Assembly: GCA_016715325.1 (NCBI GenBank)
Contig: JADKAL010000002.1
Span: 434,001-498,000, forward strand
Direction of reading: 5' to 3'
Source: Methylococcaceae bacterium
Lineage (GTDB): Bacteria > Pseudomonadota > Gammaproteobacteria > Methylococcales > Methylomonadaceae
DNA: 64,000 bases
Below the pieces are notes generated by a model. It saw only the letters and a program-made list of their open reading frames with translations, ran no database searches and was not told the origin of the DNA. Position 1 is the stretch's first letter, and every line of letters starts with the position of its first letter. Both the position numbers and the translations under genes were made by a program. This document shows positions 37,790-47,161 of the stretch, in pieces.

Positions 37790-40474
37790 TTAAACCGCAT
37801 TCGCCATCTTGTTCATCTTCCGGTTGAACACCAGCTTACTCAATGCAGGCAAAATCACAAACGTACACAACATGATCCAGAAAATTCCCATTGTGATAAT
37901 CAAACCCATGCTGGCGATGCCTTGATGCGGGGAGAATGCTAGGCCGGCAAAGCTTGAGGCGGTTGTCAGTGCGCCGTAGAACATAGCCCTTGCGGTGCTG
38001 GATTGGTAGATGTTCTGGTCTTCGGAGATCGAATGATGCAGTTTTTCCACCATGTGGATGCCGTTATCAACGCCTAATCCGAGTAATAAGGGCAGGGCGA
38101 TGATATTGGCGAAGTTGATGGGTGTATTGGTGAGTACCGTACTTGCCATTGTATACAATCCCGCCAATAGCAGCGGCGTCATAACCAGTAAAGTGTCGGT
38201 AATGTTCCGCCGGATGGTAAAGAGTAATAAGGCGATGGCGATTAGCGCTATAACAATCGCCTGCTTGAAGGCGGCGATGACTTCTTTCATCGATTCCCAA
38301 TACATGATCGGCAAGTCGGTGGTATCCGGCGCGACGGCTTGCACATCGGTAATAAATTCTTCCAGGTTAGCCAGATCGTTCAGGTCTTTCTTCGGTAATA
38401 TTTGTATGCGGTATAAGCCGTCCTTGCTCAGCCAGCGATCTTTAATATCGGGCGGCAGATCGGTTAAGGCAATTTCCTTGGCGTCGAAACTTTCATAAAG
38501 TTCGTTCATCGCGTTAGGCAATGTGCCCAATAACGTCGTCTGGATTTTTTCGATAAATCCGCTACGGTCGGGTTCTTGCCGGGTAGACAGTTCCAGGAGG
38601 ATGTCTTGCAATTCCTTTTTAAATCCGCTCAAGATTTGAATTTCACGAGCATCGGTTTTTTGCGGCAATATAGCGTCGATTGTTTTGATAAGGTTGGTGA
38701 TGCCCGGTATCGGGTCGTTATCCATTTTTAACGCCGGGAAACTAAGCGCTTGCGATCCCAACACCATCGCCATATCTTCGATGATCATCAATTTTTCTTC
38801 TTGATCGACCGGCATGAAATCGTACAGGCTGATCGTTTTATCAACCGAATCGACCGCCGCCAATTTAGTTTGCAGTTCTTTGGTTTCTTTTTCGTTTTTG
38901 GCTAATACGGTGAGCGTTAAAGGCGAGGTGTCGCGGTCTTTCATCAGGTTTTTAAAGGCGATGACCGATTCCGTATTCGGATCGCGCAAGTTGATCGGAT
39001 TAAAGTCGGTTTGGACTTTGAAAACCAATCCGATTGATATGAGCGCCATCACCCCGGCGACGATCGTTATCGGCTTGGCGAAATGGATGGTTAGCTTTGC
39101 CATTTTCTCCGAAAGGGATGCTAACGTTTCGATTTCCGATGCTTTCACCGGCTTAGACGGTGCAATAGACAGCGGGATTAATTTCAATAAGGCGGGGAGT
39201 GTGATTAAGGTGACGATCAAGCAGATAAATAAACTGGTACCGGCCAGTAAGCCCAGCTCCGATACGCCTTTATAATCGGTTGGAATAAACGAATAAAGCC
39301 CGATGGCGGTGGTTCCCGCACAGAGTATCAGCGAGGGGCTGGTGGTCATCAACGTGCTGTGCAGTGCTCTTTCCCGGCTGATATGATGGACGAGATTGTC
39401 CCGGTAACGTAAACAAAAATGGATTGCATACTCGACTCCCAATCCGATGTTGGATACGGCAAACGCTATCGATATTAAATTGAGTTGTTTAACCGAAAAA
39501 GCGGCAAACGCACCGCAAAAAAGCATGCCGAGCGCCAGCACGATCAGCGTCGCAACAGACAGTAAAACCGATCGATACGCCACCAGCAATATGACCAAGA
39601 CTAAGACGATCGAGAAAATACTGGCATTGAATGTGCCGGTACTCATGCCGAGCAATTCGTCGTCTTCGAGACCGACTTCGCCGGTAACCCAAACTTTGAC
39701 GGTGGGTAAGTTCGGATCCTGGATTTTCTCCACCGCTTTACGGATGGATTCGATGGCGTTTTCGGCAGGCCGTATTTGCGAATAATCGAACTTAGGCAAT
39801 ACGATGACGAAGCCGTTTTTGGAGCGCGAAACGCTCAATTTTTTCTCCGCGATTAATTCTTCCCACGACAGCAAACTATTTTCGCCGTTAATTCGCTTGT
39901 GCAAACTGCGCGAAACTTTTTCGATTAATTCCGGTAAATCAATGGGGACGGTCTGGTCTTTGTTTTCAGTTTTAAGCGCGTCTTCGAAAATGGACAGGAA
40001 ACCGGTTAAATTCGGTTGTTCGGATATTCTGCCGATAAAGGGTTGCGCTTGCGCCAAATTTGCGGAAATGGTCTGTAAATCCTGAGGTTCGAGATAAAGC
40101 AAGCCGTTCTGGCGGAAGAATTCATTTTCGTTCGGGATATAAACGGTTTCAAAATTTTCTTTATCGGCGTTCAGTAAGCGACCCAAACGTTTGGTTGCCG
40201 ATTTGGTTAACTCTTGAGTATCCGATTCCACGACCAACAGGAGGGTATGCATATCCTGCGAAAACGCTTTTTCAAATATGCGACGATTTTGTTGAAAGGG
40301 GGCGTCGGGCGCAATCAGCTCTGCGGTATCCGTATTAATGCTGAGATTGTTGGCGGTGTACATCATGGCCAGATAAGCCAACAAAGTAACTAGCGATAAA
40401 ACCAGAAAAGGATGACGGAGCGTCCATCCACCCAATAATGAAAAACCGTTATGCAAATTAGTTTTTAACGACAT
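37790..40474 (-). CDS. hpnN: MMPL/RND transporter, HpnN-like (hopanoid transport)
   Basis: An 894-residue RND-superfamily lipid transporter with 12 membrane segments in two halves. Each half has a large periplasmic loop and an SSD/MMPL core ('LISIAFAVSNIGLGVEYAIH' and 'ANIIALPLLLGLGVDNGIHM'). The N-terminal loop contains 'DTAELIAPDAPFQQN' and 'FFRQNGLLYLEPQDL', close to HpnN, which moves hopanoids to the outer membrane. A generic MMPL transporter remains possible because no other hpn genes are adjacent. Confidence 0.78.
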   Translation of the reverse strand: MSLKTNLHNGFSLLGGWTLRHPFLVLSLVTLLAYLAMMYTANNLSINTDTAELIAPDAPFQQNRRIFEKAFSQDMHTLLLVVESDTQELTKSATKRLGRLLNADKENFETVYIPNENEFFRQNGLLYLEPQDLQTISANLAQAQPFIGRISEQPNLTGFLSIFEDALKTENKDQTVPIDLPELIEKVSRSLHKRINGENSLLSWEELIAEKKLSVSRSKNGFVIVLPKFDYSQIRPAENAIESIRKAVEKIQDPNLPTVKVWVTGEVGLEDDELLGMSTGTFNASIFSIVLVLVILLVAYRSVLLSVATLIVLALGMLFCGAFAAFSVKQLNLISIAFAVSNIGLGVEYAIHFCLRYRDNLVHHISRERALHSTLMTTSPSLILCAGTTAIGLYSFIPTDYKGVSELGLLAGTSLFICLIVTLITLPALLKLIPLSIAPSKPVKASEIETLASLSEKMAKLTIHFAKPITIVAGVMALISIGLVFKVQTDFNPINLRDPNTESVIAFKNLMKDRDTSPLTLTVLAKNEKETKELQTKLAAVDSVDKTISLYDFMPVDQEEKLMIIEDMAMVLGSQALSFPALKMDNDPIPGITNLIKTIDAILPQKTDAREIQILSGFKKELQDILLELSTRQEPDRSGFIEKIQTTLLGTLPNAMNELYESFDAKEIALTDLPPDIKDRWLSKDGLYRIQILPKKDLNDLANLEEFITDVQAVAPDTTDLPIMYWESMKEVIAAFKQAIVIALIAIALLLFTIRRNITDTLLVMTPLLLAGLYTMASTVLTNTPINFANIIALPLLLGLGVDNGIHMVEKLHHSISEDQNIYQSSTARAMFYGALTTASSFAGLAFSPHQGIASMGLIITMGIFWIMLCTFVILPALSKLVFNRKMNKMANAV

Positions 40475-40496
40475 TGAAGTTCCGTTTGCTTAAATA

Positions 40497-41585
40497 TTAA
40501 TGTAGGGTGAGTTGCTTCGATGTATTAAGCGCATCGCTTCGTGATTCGATCAATTCGCTGCCCTGTTGTTGTATAAAGAAGGCGGAAATATTTTCCGTAT
40601 TCGCTGCCTTCAACCCGTCTTGTTGGCCTAAGCAGAGTAATGTCGTCGACCAAGCATCGGCAACGATGGGGTTTTGGTGGATAACAGTGACCGATACCAG
40701 ATCGTGAGTGATGGGTCGTCCGTTACGAGCATCGAGTATGTGGCTGTACCTGACGCCATTTTCATCGAAATAATGATGGTATGTTCCCGAGGTCATGACG
40801 GCAAACGGCATATCGTTGGGCATGTCGATCACTTTGTGCAATTTTTGTTCGCCCGGCAATGGTTTTTCTACGGCAATACGCCAAGGTTGCCGGTCGGGTT
40901 TGTGTCCGTTGGTTTTCAGTTCGCCGCCGATTTCGACTAAATAATTTTTGATGCCTTGTTTTTCGAGAATTTGGCTGATTCTTTCGACGCTGTAGCCTTG
41001 CGCAATGGACGACAAATCTATTTTTAAATCCGCTTGTTTTTTTCTCAGTTGGTTTTCTCCGGCGATCTCTAACTTATCCATGCCGATTTGCTTCAAGGCT
41101 TTATCAATGGCAGCTTGCGGCGGGACGGCTTGGGTTTCATTTTGAAATCCCCACAAGTCGAACAAGGGTTTGATCGTTAGATCGTAACACCCTGAACTGG
41201 CTTTATGAACGGTTTGCGCGACTTTCACCAAAGCAACGATTTCCGGGCCGACCGTAAAATTATCGGTATTTTCAGCGCTGTTAAACGTCTCTATCGTAGA
41301 ATCGGTCCGGTAATTGGATAGCAATTTATCGATTACGCCGAATTCGGTTTCGACAGCAGTTTTGATGCTTTTGTGGTCAACCGGTTGTTCCGCCCAATAG
41401 CTGATATGGTAAGTCGTTCCTTGCGCGTAGCCTTGAAGCTTTTGGAGACTTTGATCGGAACATCCGGTTATCGTTAGTATTCCGGTTAGTAAGGTATAAA
41501 AACTTAAAAGGGTCCATTTTGGCGCTAAATTCCAAGCAGTTAGTTGCATGTGTGGGGAAGCCGTCGCTATCAGCCGTTTTGTCAT
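40497..41585 (-). CDS. apbE: FAD:protein FMN transferase (ApbE family)
   Basis: A 362-residue lipoprotein (lipobox 'TITGCS' at about 39-44) that covalently attaches FMN to Thr of partner flavoproteins such as Nqr/Rnf subunits. Family motifs: 'GYAQGTTYHISYW', 'IDLSSIAQGYSVERI', 'YLVEIGGELKTNG' and 'ILDARNGRPI' near the Mg-FAD site. It lies 22 bases after the hpnN-type start on the same strand, although in the upstream position. An inner start at MQLTAW is possible. Confidence 0.88.
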   Translation of the reverse strand: MTKRLIATASPHMQLTAWNLAPKWTLLSFYTLLTGILTITGCSDQSLQKLQGYAQGTTYHISYWAEQPVDHKSIKTAVETEFGVIDKLLSNYRTDSTIETFNSAENTDNFTVGPEIVALVKVAQTVHKASSGCYDLTIKPLFDLWGFQNETQAVPPQAAIDKALKQIGMDKLEIAGENQLRKKQADLKIDLSSIAQGYSVERISQILEKQGIKNYLVEIGGELKTNGHKPDRQPWRIAVEKPLPGEQKLHKVIDMPNDMPFAVMTSGTYHHYFDENGVRYSHILDARNGRPITHDLVSVTVIHQNPIVADAWSTTLLCLGQQDGLKAANTENISAFFIQQQGSELIESRSDALNTSKQLTLH

Positions 41586-41826
41586 TATAAAAATTTAAAC
41601 GGAGTTTTATTGTTATAAACGTTACATTTTACCAAACGATTGTTTATTGTAGTAATTTTTGATTTTTTTTGGGTTAAAACGTGTAAAAAGATAATGAAAT
41701 GCCGAAATGTTTTAATGTCATTAATTTGCAGATTTTTCGGATAAATCGGTTTCATTAACACGCAGGTTTAATGCTAACCGGTTACAATGTATGGCTTTAT
41801 ATCAAAGCCGAAATAATCAAACTTAA

Positions 41827-42579
41827 ATGACGAACTCCTTTATTTATGCGCTGGATTTCGACGGCGTACTTTGCGATAGCGCGGTGGAAACCGGAATGAC
41901 CGGCTGGAAAGCCGCAACCAAACTTTGGAACGACATGCCCGAATCCGTTCCTCCCGACTTGATTGAGCGTTTCCGCAATGTGAGACCGATCATCGAAACC
42001 GGTTATGAAGCGATATTAGCGATGCGCCTGCTCTTTCTGGGGGAATCGACCGATGCCGTTTTTAGTCATTTCGGTGAGAAAGCGAACGGCTTGATAAATG
42101 AAGCATCAGTTTCAATCGACGATTTAAAGAATCTGTTCGGTGAAACCCGGGATCTGTGGATCGCCCGTGACCTGGACGATTGGGTCGATAGAAATCCTTT
42201 ATTCGAAGGTGTGGCAACTAAGTTGCAAAAATTGTGGCAACTTTGTCCCTGGTACGTGGTCACTACCAAGCAAGAGCGATTCGTTAAACAGATATTGCAA
42301 GCCAATGCTATCGAACTGGCGGACGAAAGAATTTTCGGCTTGGATCGCAAACTGAGTAAAGTTGATGTGCTGGCATCGCTTCTGGAATCTCATCCGGGTA
42401 AAACGATTCATTTTGTTGAGGACCGTTTACCCACTTTACTTAATGTTCTGAAACAGGATAGATTGTCGTCTGTTCAATTATCGTTCGCGTTGTGGGGTTA
42501 TAACACCGCCGAGGATAAAGCATTAGCCGAACAACAACCGTTTACCTCAATTCATTTAAACGACTTTCTCGCGTTCTAA
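41827..42579 (+). CDS. HAD-superfamily hydrolase
   Basis: A 250-residue soluble protein with HAD motif I 'ALDFDGVLCDS' (nucleophile Asp about residue 10), motif II Thr in 'WYVVTTKQE', Lys in 'LDRKLSKVDVL', and motif IV 'HFVEDRLPTLL'. It is probably a small-molecule phosphatase; the large cap inserted after motif I suggests a specific substrate, unknown here. Close relatives occur widely in cyanobacteria and Gammaproteobacteria. Confidence 0.8.
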   Translation: MTNSFIYALDFDGVLCDSAVETGMTGWKAATKLWNDMPESVPPDLIERFRNVRPIIETGYEAILAMRLLFLGESTDAVFSHFGEKANGLINEASVSIDDLKNLFGETRDLWIARDLDDWVDRNPLFEGVATKLQKLWQLCPWYVVTTKQERFVKQILQANAIELADERIFGLDRKLSKVDVLASLLESHPGKTIHFVEDRLPTLLNVLKQDRLSSVQLSFALWGYNTAEDKALAEQQPFTSIHLNDFLAF

Positions 42580-42624
42580 ACGACATCGAGAAACAACACA
42601 TCATTTTTTACCGGAGTAATCACT

Positions 42625-43131
42625 ATGTCACTGAATATGTATCAAGCGTCCGTTCCCGTTTTAATTCATATGTTAGGTAATTTATCTAAGATACTCGATA
42701 AAGCGCTTGCCCATGCCGAGGCGAAAAAAATCGATCCGTCCGTTTTTGTCAACGCCCGTTTAGCGCCGGATATGTACCCGCTAAGTAAACAAATACAAAT
42801 TGCCACCGATATGGCGAAAGGTTGTGCGGCGCGGCTTTCAGGCGTCGACGTGCCGAGTTTCGAAGATAACGAAACAACGTTCGCCGAATTACAAGCCCGT
42901 ATAGCTAAGACGGTCGCCTTTTTGCAATCCGTAACGGCTGAACAAATTAACGGCAGCGAAGAACGAAGTGTGACTTTGAAAATACGCGGCAAAGACATCG
43001 GCTTTATCGGCCAACCATATTTGCTTCATTTTGTGCTACCGAATTTTTATTTTCATGTCGCCACCGCTTACGACATTCTGCGGCATAACGGCGTGGAACT
43101 TGGAAAAATGGATTTTGTAGGCAGTTTCTAA
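42625..43131 (+). CDS. DUF1993 domain protein
   Basis: A 168-residue soluble helical protein matching DUF1993: 'MYQASVPVLIHMLGNLSKIL' at the N-terminus, 'NARLAPDMYPLSKQIQIATD' (about 44-63) and the C-terminal 'LPNFYFHVATAYDILRHNGV'. The fold resembles DinB-like four-helix bundles. Function undefined. It follows the HAD gene after 45 bases. Confidence 0.87.
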   Translation: MSLNMYQASVPVLIHMLGNLSKILDKALAHAEAKKIDPSVFVNARLAPDMYPLSKQIQIATDMAKGCAARLSGVDVPSFEDNETTFAELQARIAKTVAFLQSVTAEQINGSEERSVTLKIRGKDIGFIGQPYLLHFVLPNFYFHVATAYDILRHNGVELGKMDFVGSF

Positions 43132-43156
43132 GTTCTTACGTTGCGGTACAACACTT

Positions 43157-44560
43157 GTGCAGAATTTAATAAACACACGATTTGTAAAAGGTTTTCAGGC
43201 TTTTGTCGAATTTTTTTTTTCGAGCTTAAAGCGGTTTCAAATAAACAGATGGCTGACGCGTAAACTTTGGTTGAATGTTCATTTATATCTGGCTTTGGTT
43301 GTCGGTTTCATCTTCGCCATCATAGGCTTAACCGGCAGTATCAGTGTTTACCGTGAAGAGTTGGATGCTTTATTAAATCCGCAATTAGTCGTTGAAAATC
43401 CGCAAGGCGAATTCCAATCTTTAGACCGGATCATGGCTGCCGTAAGAAATGCGCATCCCGACCGCTATGGAGAATGGACTTTGGAAATGCCAAGTTCGCC
43501 GAACGGCATGGTGACGGTTTGGTTTGAAAAACCCAAGGAAACTTTTTTCGAACGCTATGCACCGTTGATGGTGTCCGTTAATCCTTATACAGCGGAAGTC
43601 GTCGCTAACCGGTTTTGGGGGCGGACAATAACCACATGGCTATTGGATTGGCATACCCATCTACATTACGATGAAATGGGATGGAATATCGTTGGGTATT
43701 GCGGTGCGTTGCTTATCGTTTCAGTCCTCTCCGGGATTTATTTATGGTGGCCTGGGGTTAAAAATATTAGTTCGGTTCTACAAGTTAGGGTTCGATTAGG
43801 ATTGATAAGATTAGTGTTCGATTTGCATCGGGTAATGGGCTTATGCAGCGCAGGGGCTTTGTTAATACTTGCTTTTACCGGGTTTCAGTTGAGTTTTCCG
43901 TCGTTACTGGAAGAGATAAGCGGTTCAAGCGGCATGGCGCACGGCGGAACCGGAGAGAGCATATCCAGCACAGCCATCCCCAACGACCATCCGACGGTAC
44001 TGGAAGCGGCTGAATTTGTCGCTCGCGGGCCGTTTCAAACTGCCGAGCTGCGCCGCGTGACGACGCCGATGGGCGACAGCGGCGTGTACCGGGTTAACTT
44101 ACGTCAGAAAGGAGAGATAAATCATCGTCATCCTTATACGACGGTCTGGGTCGACCGTTGGAGCGGCCAAATTAGAGAGGTGAGAGATCCTAAATCATTT
44201 TCTACAGGACAAAAAGTTATCACTTGGATGTGGCCTTTGCACACTGGCGAGGCGTTAGGATCAATAGGACGTTTCTGTTGGTTTTTAGCCGGACAAAGTC
44301 TATTTTTTCTTTATGTAAGCGGTCTAATGCGATGGTTGCACAGTAAAGGCTGGATAAAAGATAGGGCAATTCATGTCTTGGATTCGACTGAAATAAAACT
44401 CTGGATTAAAAACGCAGTCTATCGATTGTTGGTGGTTATCGACCGAATGATGAATTGGTTGGCGCGCAAGGGCGCACCACTTGTCGTCGGAATGGTCAAC
44501 GAATTGTCTAAATGGTTTGAAAAGGGATTGGGCTTGTATTTATCGAAAATCAAAAAATGA
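43157..44560 (+). CDS. PepSY-associated transmembrane protein
   Basis: A 467-residue membrane protein of the PepSY_TM family, with helices near 40-62 ('LYLALVVGFIFAIIGLTGS'), 180-200, 222-245 and 365-385. A periplasmic PepSY-type region ('GEFQSLDRIMAAVRNAHPDR') follows the first helix. Conserved His residues near membrane segments ('WHTHLHYDEMGW', 'LHRVMG', 'PLHTGEALG') could bind heme. Such proteins are linked to ferric-siderophore reduction and metal uptake. Translation starts at a GTG at 43157. Confidence 0.83.
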   Translation: MQNLINTRFVKGFQAFVEFFFSSLKRFQINRWLTRKLWLNVHLYLALVVGFIFAIIGLTGSISVYREELDALLNPQLVVENPQGEFQSLDRIMAAVRNAHPDRYGEWTLEMPSSPNGMVTVWFEKPKETFFERYAPLMVSVNPYTAEVVANRFWGRTITTWLLDWHTHLHYDEMGWNIVGYCGALLIVSVLSGIYLWWPGVKNISSVLQVRVRLGLIRLVFDLHRVMGLCSAGALLILAFTGFQLSFPSLLEEISGSSGMAHGGTGESISSTAIPNDHPTVLEAAEFVARGPFQTAELRRVTTPMGDSGVYRVNLRQKGEINHRHPYTTVWVDRWSGQIREVRDPKSFSTGQKVITWMWPLHTGEALGSIGRFCWFLAGQSLFFLYVSGLMRWLHSKGWIKDRAIHVLDSTEIKLWIKNAVYRLLVVIDRMMNWLARKGAPLVVGMVNELSKWFEKGLGLYLSKIKK

Positions 44561-44611
44561 ATTTAATCTCTTGATCGAGTATGACTAAATTCGAAAGGCT
44601 CGAATGCACTG

Positions 44612-45148
44612 CTACTTAGCGCTATTTAGGTATTTATTTTTTAAATCGACATAATGCCGGCTGGAATATTCCAGAAACTCCCGGTCTTTATCCGTTAAAG
44701 CTCTTATAAGTTTAGCGGGAGAGCCGACATAAAGGTATCCGCTTTGCAATGTTTTTCCGGCAGGAACCAATGCTCCGGCGCCTAACATGACGTAATCTTC
44801 CAGTACCGCGTCGTCCATGATGATGGCGCCCATCCCGATCAAACAGTAATTACCGATGGTGCAGGCATGGACGACGGCTCGATGGCCTACCGTTACGCCT
44901 TTGCCGATTGTTAACGGATAACCGCGGTCGGTAAATTGTCCGTAATGAGTGACGTGGAGTACGGATCCGTCTTGGATATTCGTGTCGTTTCCGATGGTAA
45001 TTTTTTCGACATCTCCTCTGATTACTGTCGTCGGCCAGATTGAAGCGTTATCGCCGATTGTCACATCGCCGATAATGATCGCGCTGGGGTCGATATAGGT
45101 CGAATTGCCGATTTTAGGACGAATACCGTTGAATTCTCTGATATTCAT
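44612..45148 (-). CDS. Gamma-carbonic anhydrase family protein (YrdA-like)
   Basis: A 178-residue left-handed beta-helix protein built of hexapeptide repeats ('IIGDVTIGDNASIWPTTVIR'). Three zinc-type histidines are present in 'VLHVTHYG' and 'VGHRAVVHACTI'. Family members bind metal; some are carbonic anhydrases, and many YrdA-type proteins show no measured activity. No carboxysome genes are nearby. Confidence 0.9.
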   Translation of the reverse strand: MNIREFNGIRPKIGNSTYIDPSAIIIGDVTIGDNASIWPTTVIRGDVEKITIGNDTNIQDGSVLHVTHYGQFTDRGYPLTIGKGVTVGHRAVVHACTIGNYCLIGMGAIIMDDAVLEDYVMLGAGALVPAGKTLQSGYLYVGSPAKLIRALTDKDREFLEYSSRHYVDLKNKYLNSAK

Positions 45149-45234
45149 GGCGATCAGTCATTTTGATATCTTAAAGGTTATTGCAACATAAAAGGGCTAT
45201 GTGGCAATAATAGTTTGGATTACCGTCTTGGTAT

Positions 45235-45262
45235 CGTTTGGCAGAATTTCTTCTGCCAAACG
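45235..45262. terminator. Strong hairpin downstream of alanine-rich lipoprotein gene
   Basis: CGTTTGGCAGAA (45235-45246) and TTCTGCCAAACG (45251-45262) form a perfect 12-bp stem with a TTTC loop. It lies 15 bases after the lipoprotein stop on the minus strand. There is no clear T-run, so it may stabilise the mRNA end as well as terminate. Confidence 0.5.
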
Positions 45263-45277
45263 AGTGACATGGGTGTT

Positions 45278-45862
45278 TTATTTTGGTGCGGCAACAGCAG
45301 CTTCTTTAGCTTTATCGACTACTGGAGCGGGAGCTACAGGAGCCGCTGGAGCAACTGCTTCTTTTGCAGTTTCGACGGCTGCGGCACCCGCACTTTTAGC
45401 AGCGGCGGCGGCTTGATCGGTAGCTGTTTTAGCGGCATCTTTTGCTGCATCAACTGCGGCAGCGCCAGCACTTGCTGCGCCTTGCACAGCAGCCGCGCCC
45501 GCATCGGCTGCGCCTTCTACGGCTGCGGCACCAGCGCTTGCTGCTCCTTCAACTGCTGCAGCACCGGCATCTGCAGCGCCTTGAACAGCTTCCGCGCCAG
45601 CCTCTGCCGCACCCTCAACTGCTTCTGCACTTTCTTCAACGGTTTCTTCTACAGCTTCGTTAGCTTGCTTAGCGGCAGCAGCAGTTGCATCAGCTGCTGC
45701 TTTTGCAGCGGCTGCAGCATCACTTGCAGCCGTTTCAGCGGCTGGTTTTGCGGCAGTTGTTGGTTCTGTAGATGAAGTCTGTGTCGATTTTCCTGAATCG
45801 TCACAGCCAGCCAGTAAAGCCAAACTCATCATACTTGTTACAATAATTTCTTTAGCTTTCAT
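45278..45862 (-). CDS. Alanine-rich repeat lipoprotein
   Basis: A 194-residue exported lipoprotein: signal peptide with lipobox 'LLAGC' (Cys about residue 20), then an Ala/Glu/Val-rich region of imperfect 11-residue repeats ('AAAVEGAADAG', 'AAAVQGAASAG'; about residues 85-140), predicted as continuous helix. Such 11-residue periodicities form amphipathic or right-handed coiled helices in envelope-associated proteins. The function is not recognised. Confidence 0.7.
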   Translation of the reverse strand: MKAKEIIVTSMMSLALLAGCDDSGKSTQTSSTEPTTAAKPAAETAASDAAAAAKAAADATAAAAKQANEAVEETVEESAEAVEGAAEAGAEAVQGAADAGAAAVEGAASAGAAAVEGAADAGAAAVQGAASAGAAAVDAAKDAAKTATDQAAAAAKSAGAAAVETAKEAVAPAAPVAPAPVVDKAKEAAVAAPK

Positions 45863-46093
45863 ATCGTGGTTTTCCTGATTATTAGAGTTACGAATATTTT
45901 TGAATGTTACCTGAAGCTAGCGTAGGTAATGCTTAATACTATCACATCAATAATTCAGCCTAACAAAAAATTAGTATTTATCGGGCCTATTCGGACTATA
46001 AAGTTATATTAATTTCTAAGATTATCGTAATTTAATAAAATGTAAGTTAATGAAAAATTTAATTATTTAAAATTTCATAATAAAACGTTACAC

Positions 46094-47161
46094 CTAGGTC
46101 TTTGCTTTTTTTATCGCGAATAAGACCAAAGAAAATACAATCAAACTGGGCAATATCGCCACTAGAGGCGGGTTAAAGTTATAAATTAGTCCCATATGAT
46201 TAATGATTTTATTGAATATATTGAAACCCATACCGATGGTGACGCCGAGCATGATTCTGGCGCCGACGCTGATGCCGCGATGAATGCCGATAACAAAGGG
46301 GGCGGACACCAGCATCATAATGAATGTGGTTAACGGATTGACGGCGCGTCCCCAAAACGCAAATTCATAACTGTGTGATTTTTGGCGATTTGTTTTTAAA
46401 AAATCGACGTACATCGCTAAGTCGTAAAGCGATAGATTATCCGGGTCGACAACCACAATTTTCAGCAAATTCGGCGCGATGGACGAATGCCAGATTTTTT
46501 CAGCTTGTTGTGTGACTTGTATTTGATCGGTTGAAATCACCGATTCCTTGGTATTGACCAATTTCCAGGTTTTGTCGCCCAGAAAAATGGCTTTATCGGC
46601 ATGTACTGCTTTGTTTAAATGACGATTGTTATCGAGTTCGTAAATACTGATATCGGCTAATCGGCCGTCTTCCTCTGCTTGACGTACATTCACATAGTTA
46701 GAACCTTCCCGTAACCAGACGCCGTATTTGGAATTCATGATGATGCTTTCGTGCAAAGCCACCATTTTGAGTTTTTGCGCCAATTTTTCGCCAACCGGAG
46801 CAATAAATTCGCCGACGACGAGCGACAGCGACACCAGCACGAAACCGGCCAGCAAGACCGCTTTTATGATACCTAATACGGACAAACCGGCGGCCTGCAT
46901 AGCGATGAGTTCGCGATTATTACCCATCGATCCCAAGACGAACAAACTGCCGATTAATGCCGAAGAGGGGACCAGTTCGTACAGAACTTTCGGCGAGGTT
47001 AATGCGATGTAATAGAAAATCTGTTTTAAATCATAAGCGCCTTTTAGATCTTTAACTTCATCCGCAAAGGTAAAAAGATTGAAAATGGTCAATAAAATTA
47101 GCATGGTGACAAGCGAACCTTTCAGGATTTCCTTGCCTATGTAGAATGTTAAGACATTCAT
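46094..47161 (-). CDS. lptG: LPS export permease LptG
   Basis: A 355-residue permease of the LptB2FG ABC transporter that extracts lipopolysaccharide from the inner membrane. N-terminal 'MNVLTFYIGKEILKGS', membrane segments near 12-35, 60-80 and 100-120, a periplasmic beta-jellyroll, then C-terminal helices with 'EFAFWGRAVNPLTTFIMM'. Its ATG overlaps the lptF stop. LptF-lptG divergent from pepA is the standard gammaproteobacterial arrangement. Confidence 0.92.
   Translation of the reverse strand: MNVLTFYIGKEILKGSLVTMLILLTIFNLFTFADEVKDLKGAYDLKQIFYYIALTSPKVLYELVPSSALIGSLFVLGSMGNNRELIAMQAAGLSVLGIIKAVLLAGFVLVSLSLVVGEFIAPVGEKLAQKLKMVALHESIIMNSKYGVWLREGSNYVNVRQAEEDGRLADISIYELDNNRHLNKAVHADKAIFLGDKTWKLVNTKESVISTDQIQVTQQAEKIWHSSIAPNLLKIVVVDPDNLSLYDLAMYVDFLKTNRQKSHSYEFAFWGRAVNPLTTFIMMLVSAPFVIGIHRGISVGARIMLGVTIGMGFNIFNKIINHMGLIYNFNPPLVAILPSLIVFSLVLFAIKKAKT

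Noticed and set aside
45201..45775. Plus-strand Cys/Ser- and Ala-rich frames
   Set aside because: They are the reverse of the alanine-repeat lipoprotein, whose GCN codons keep the opposite strand open.
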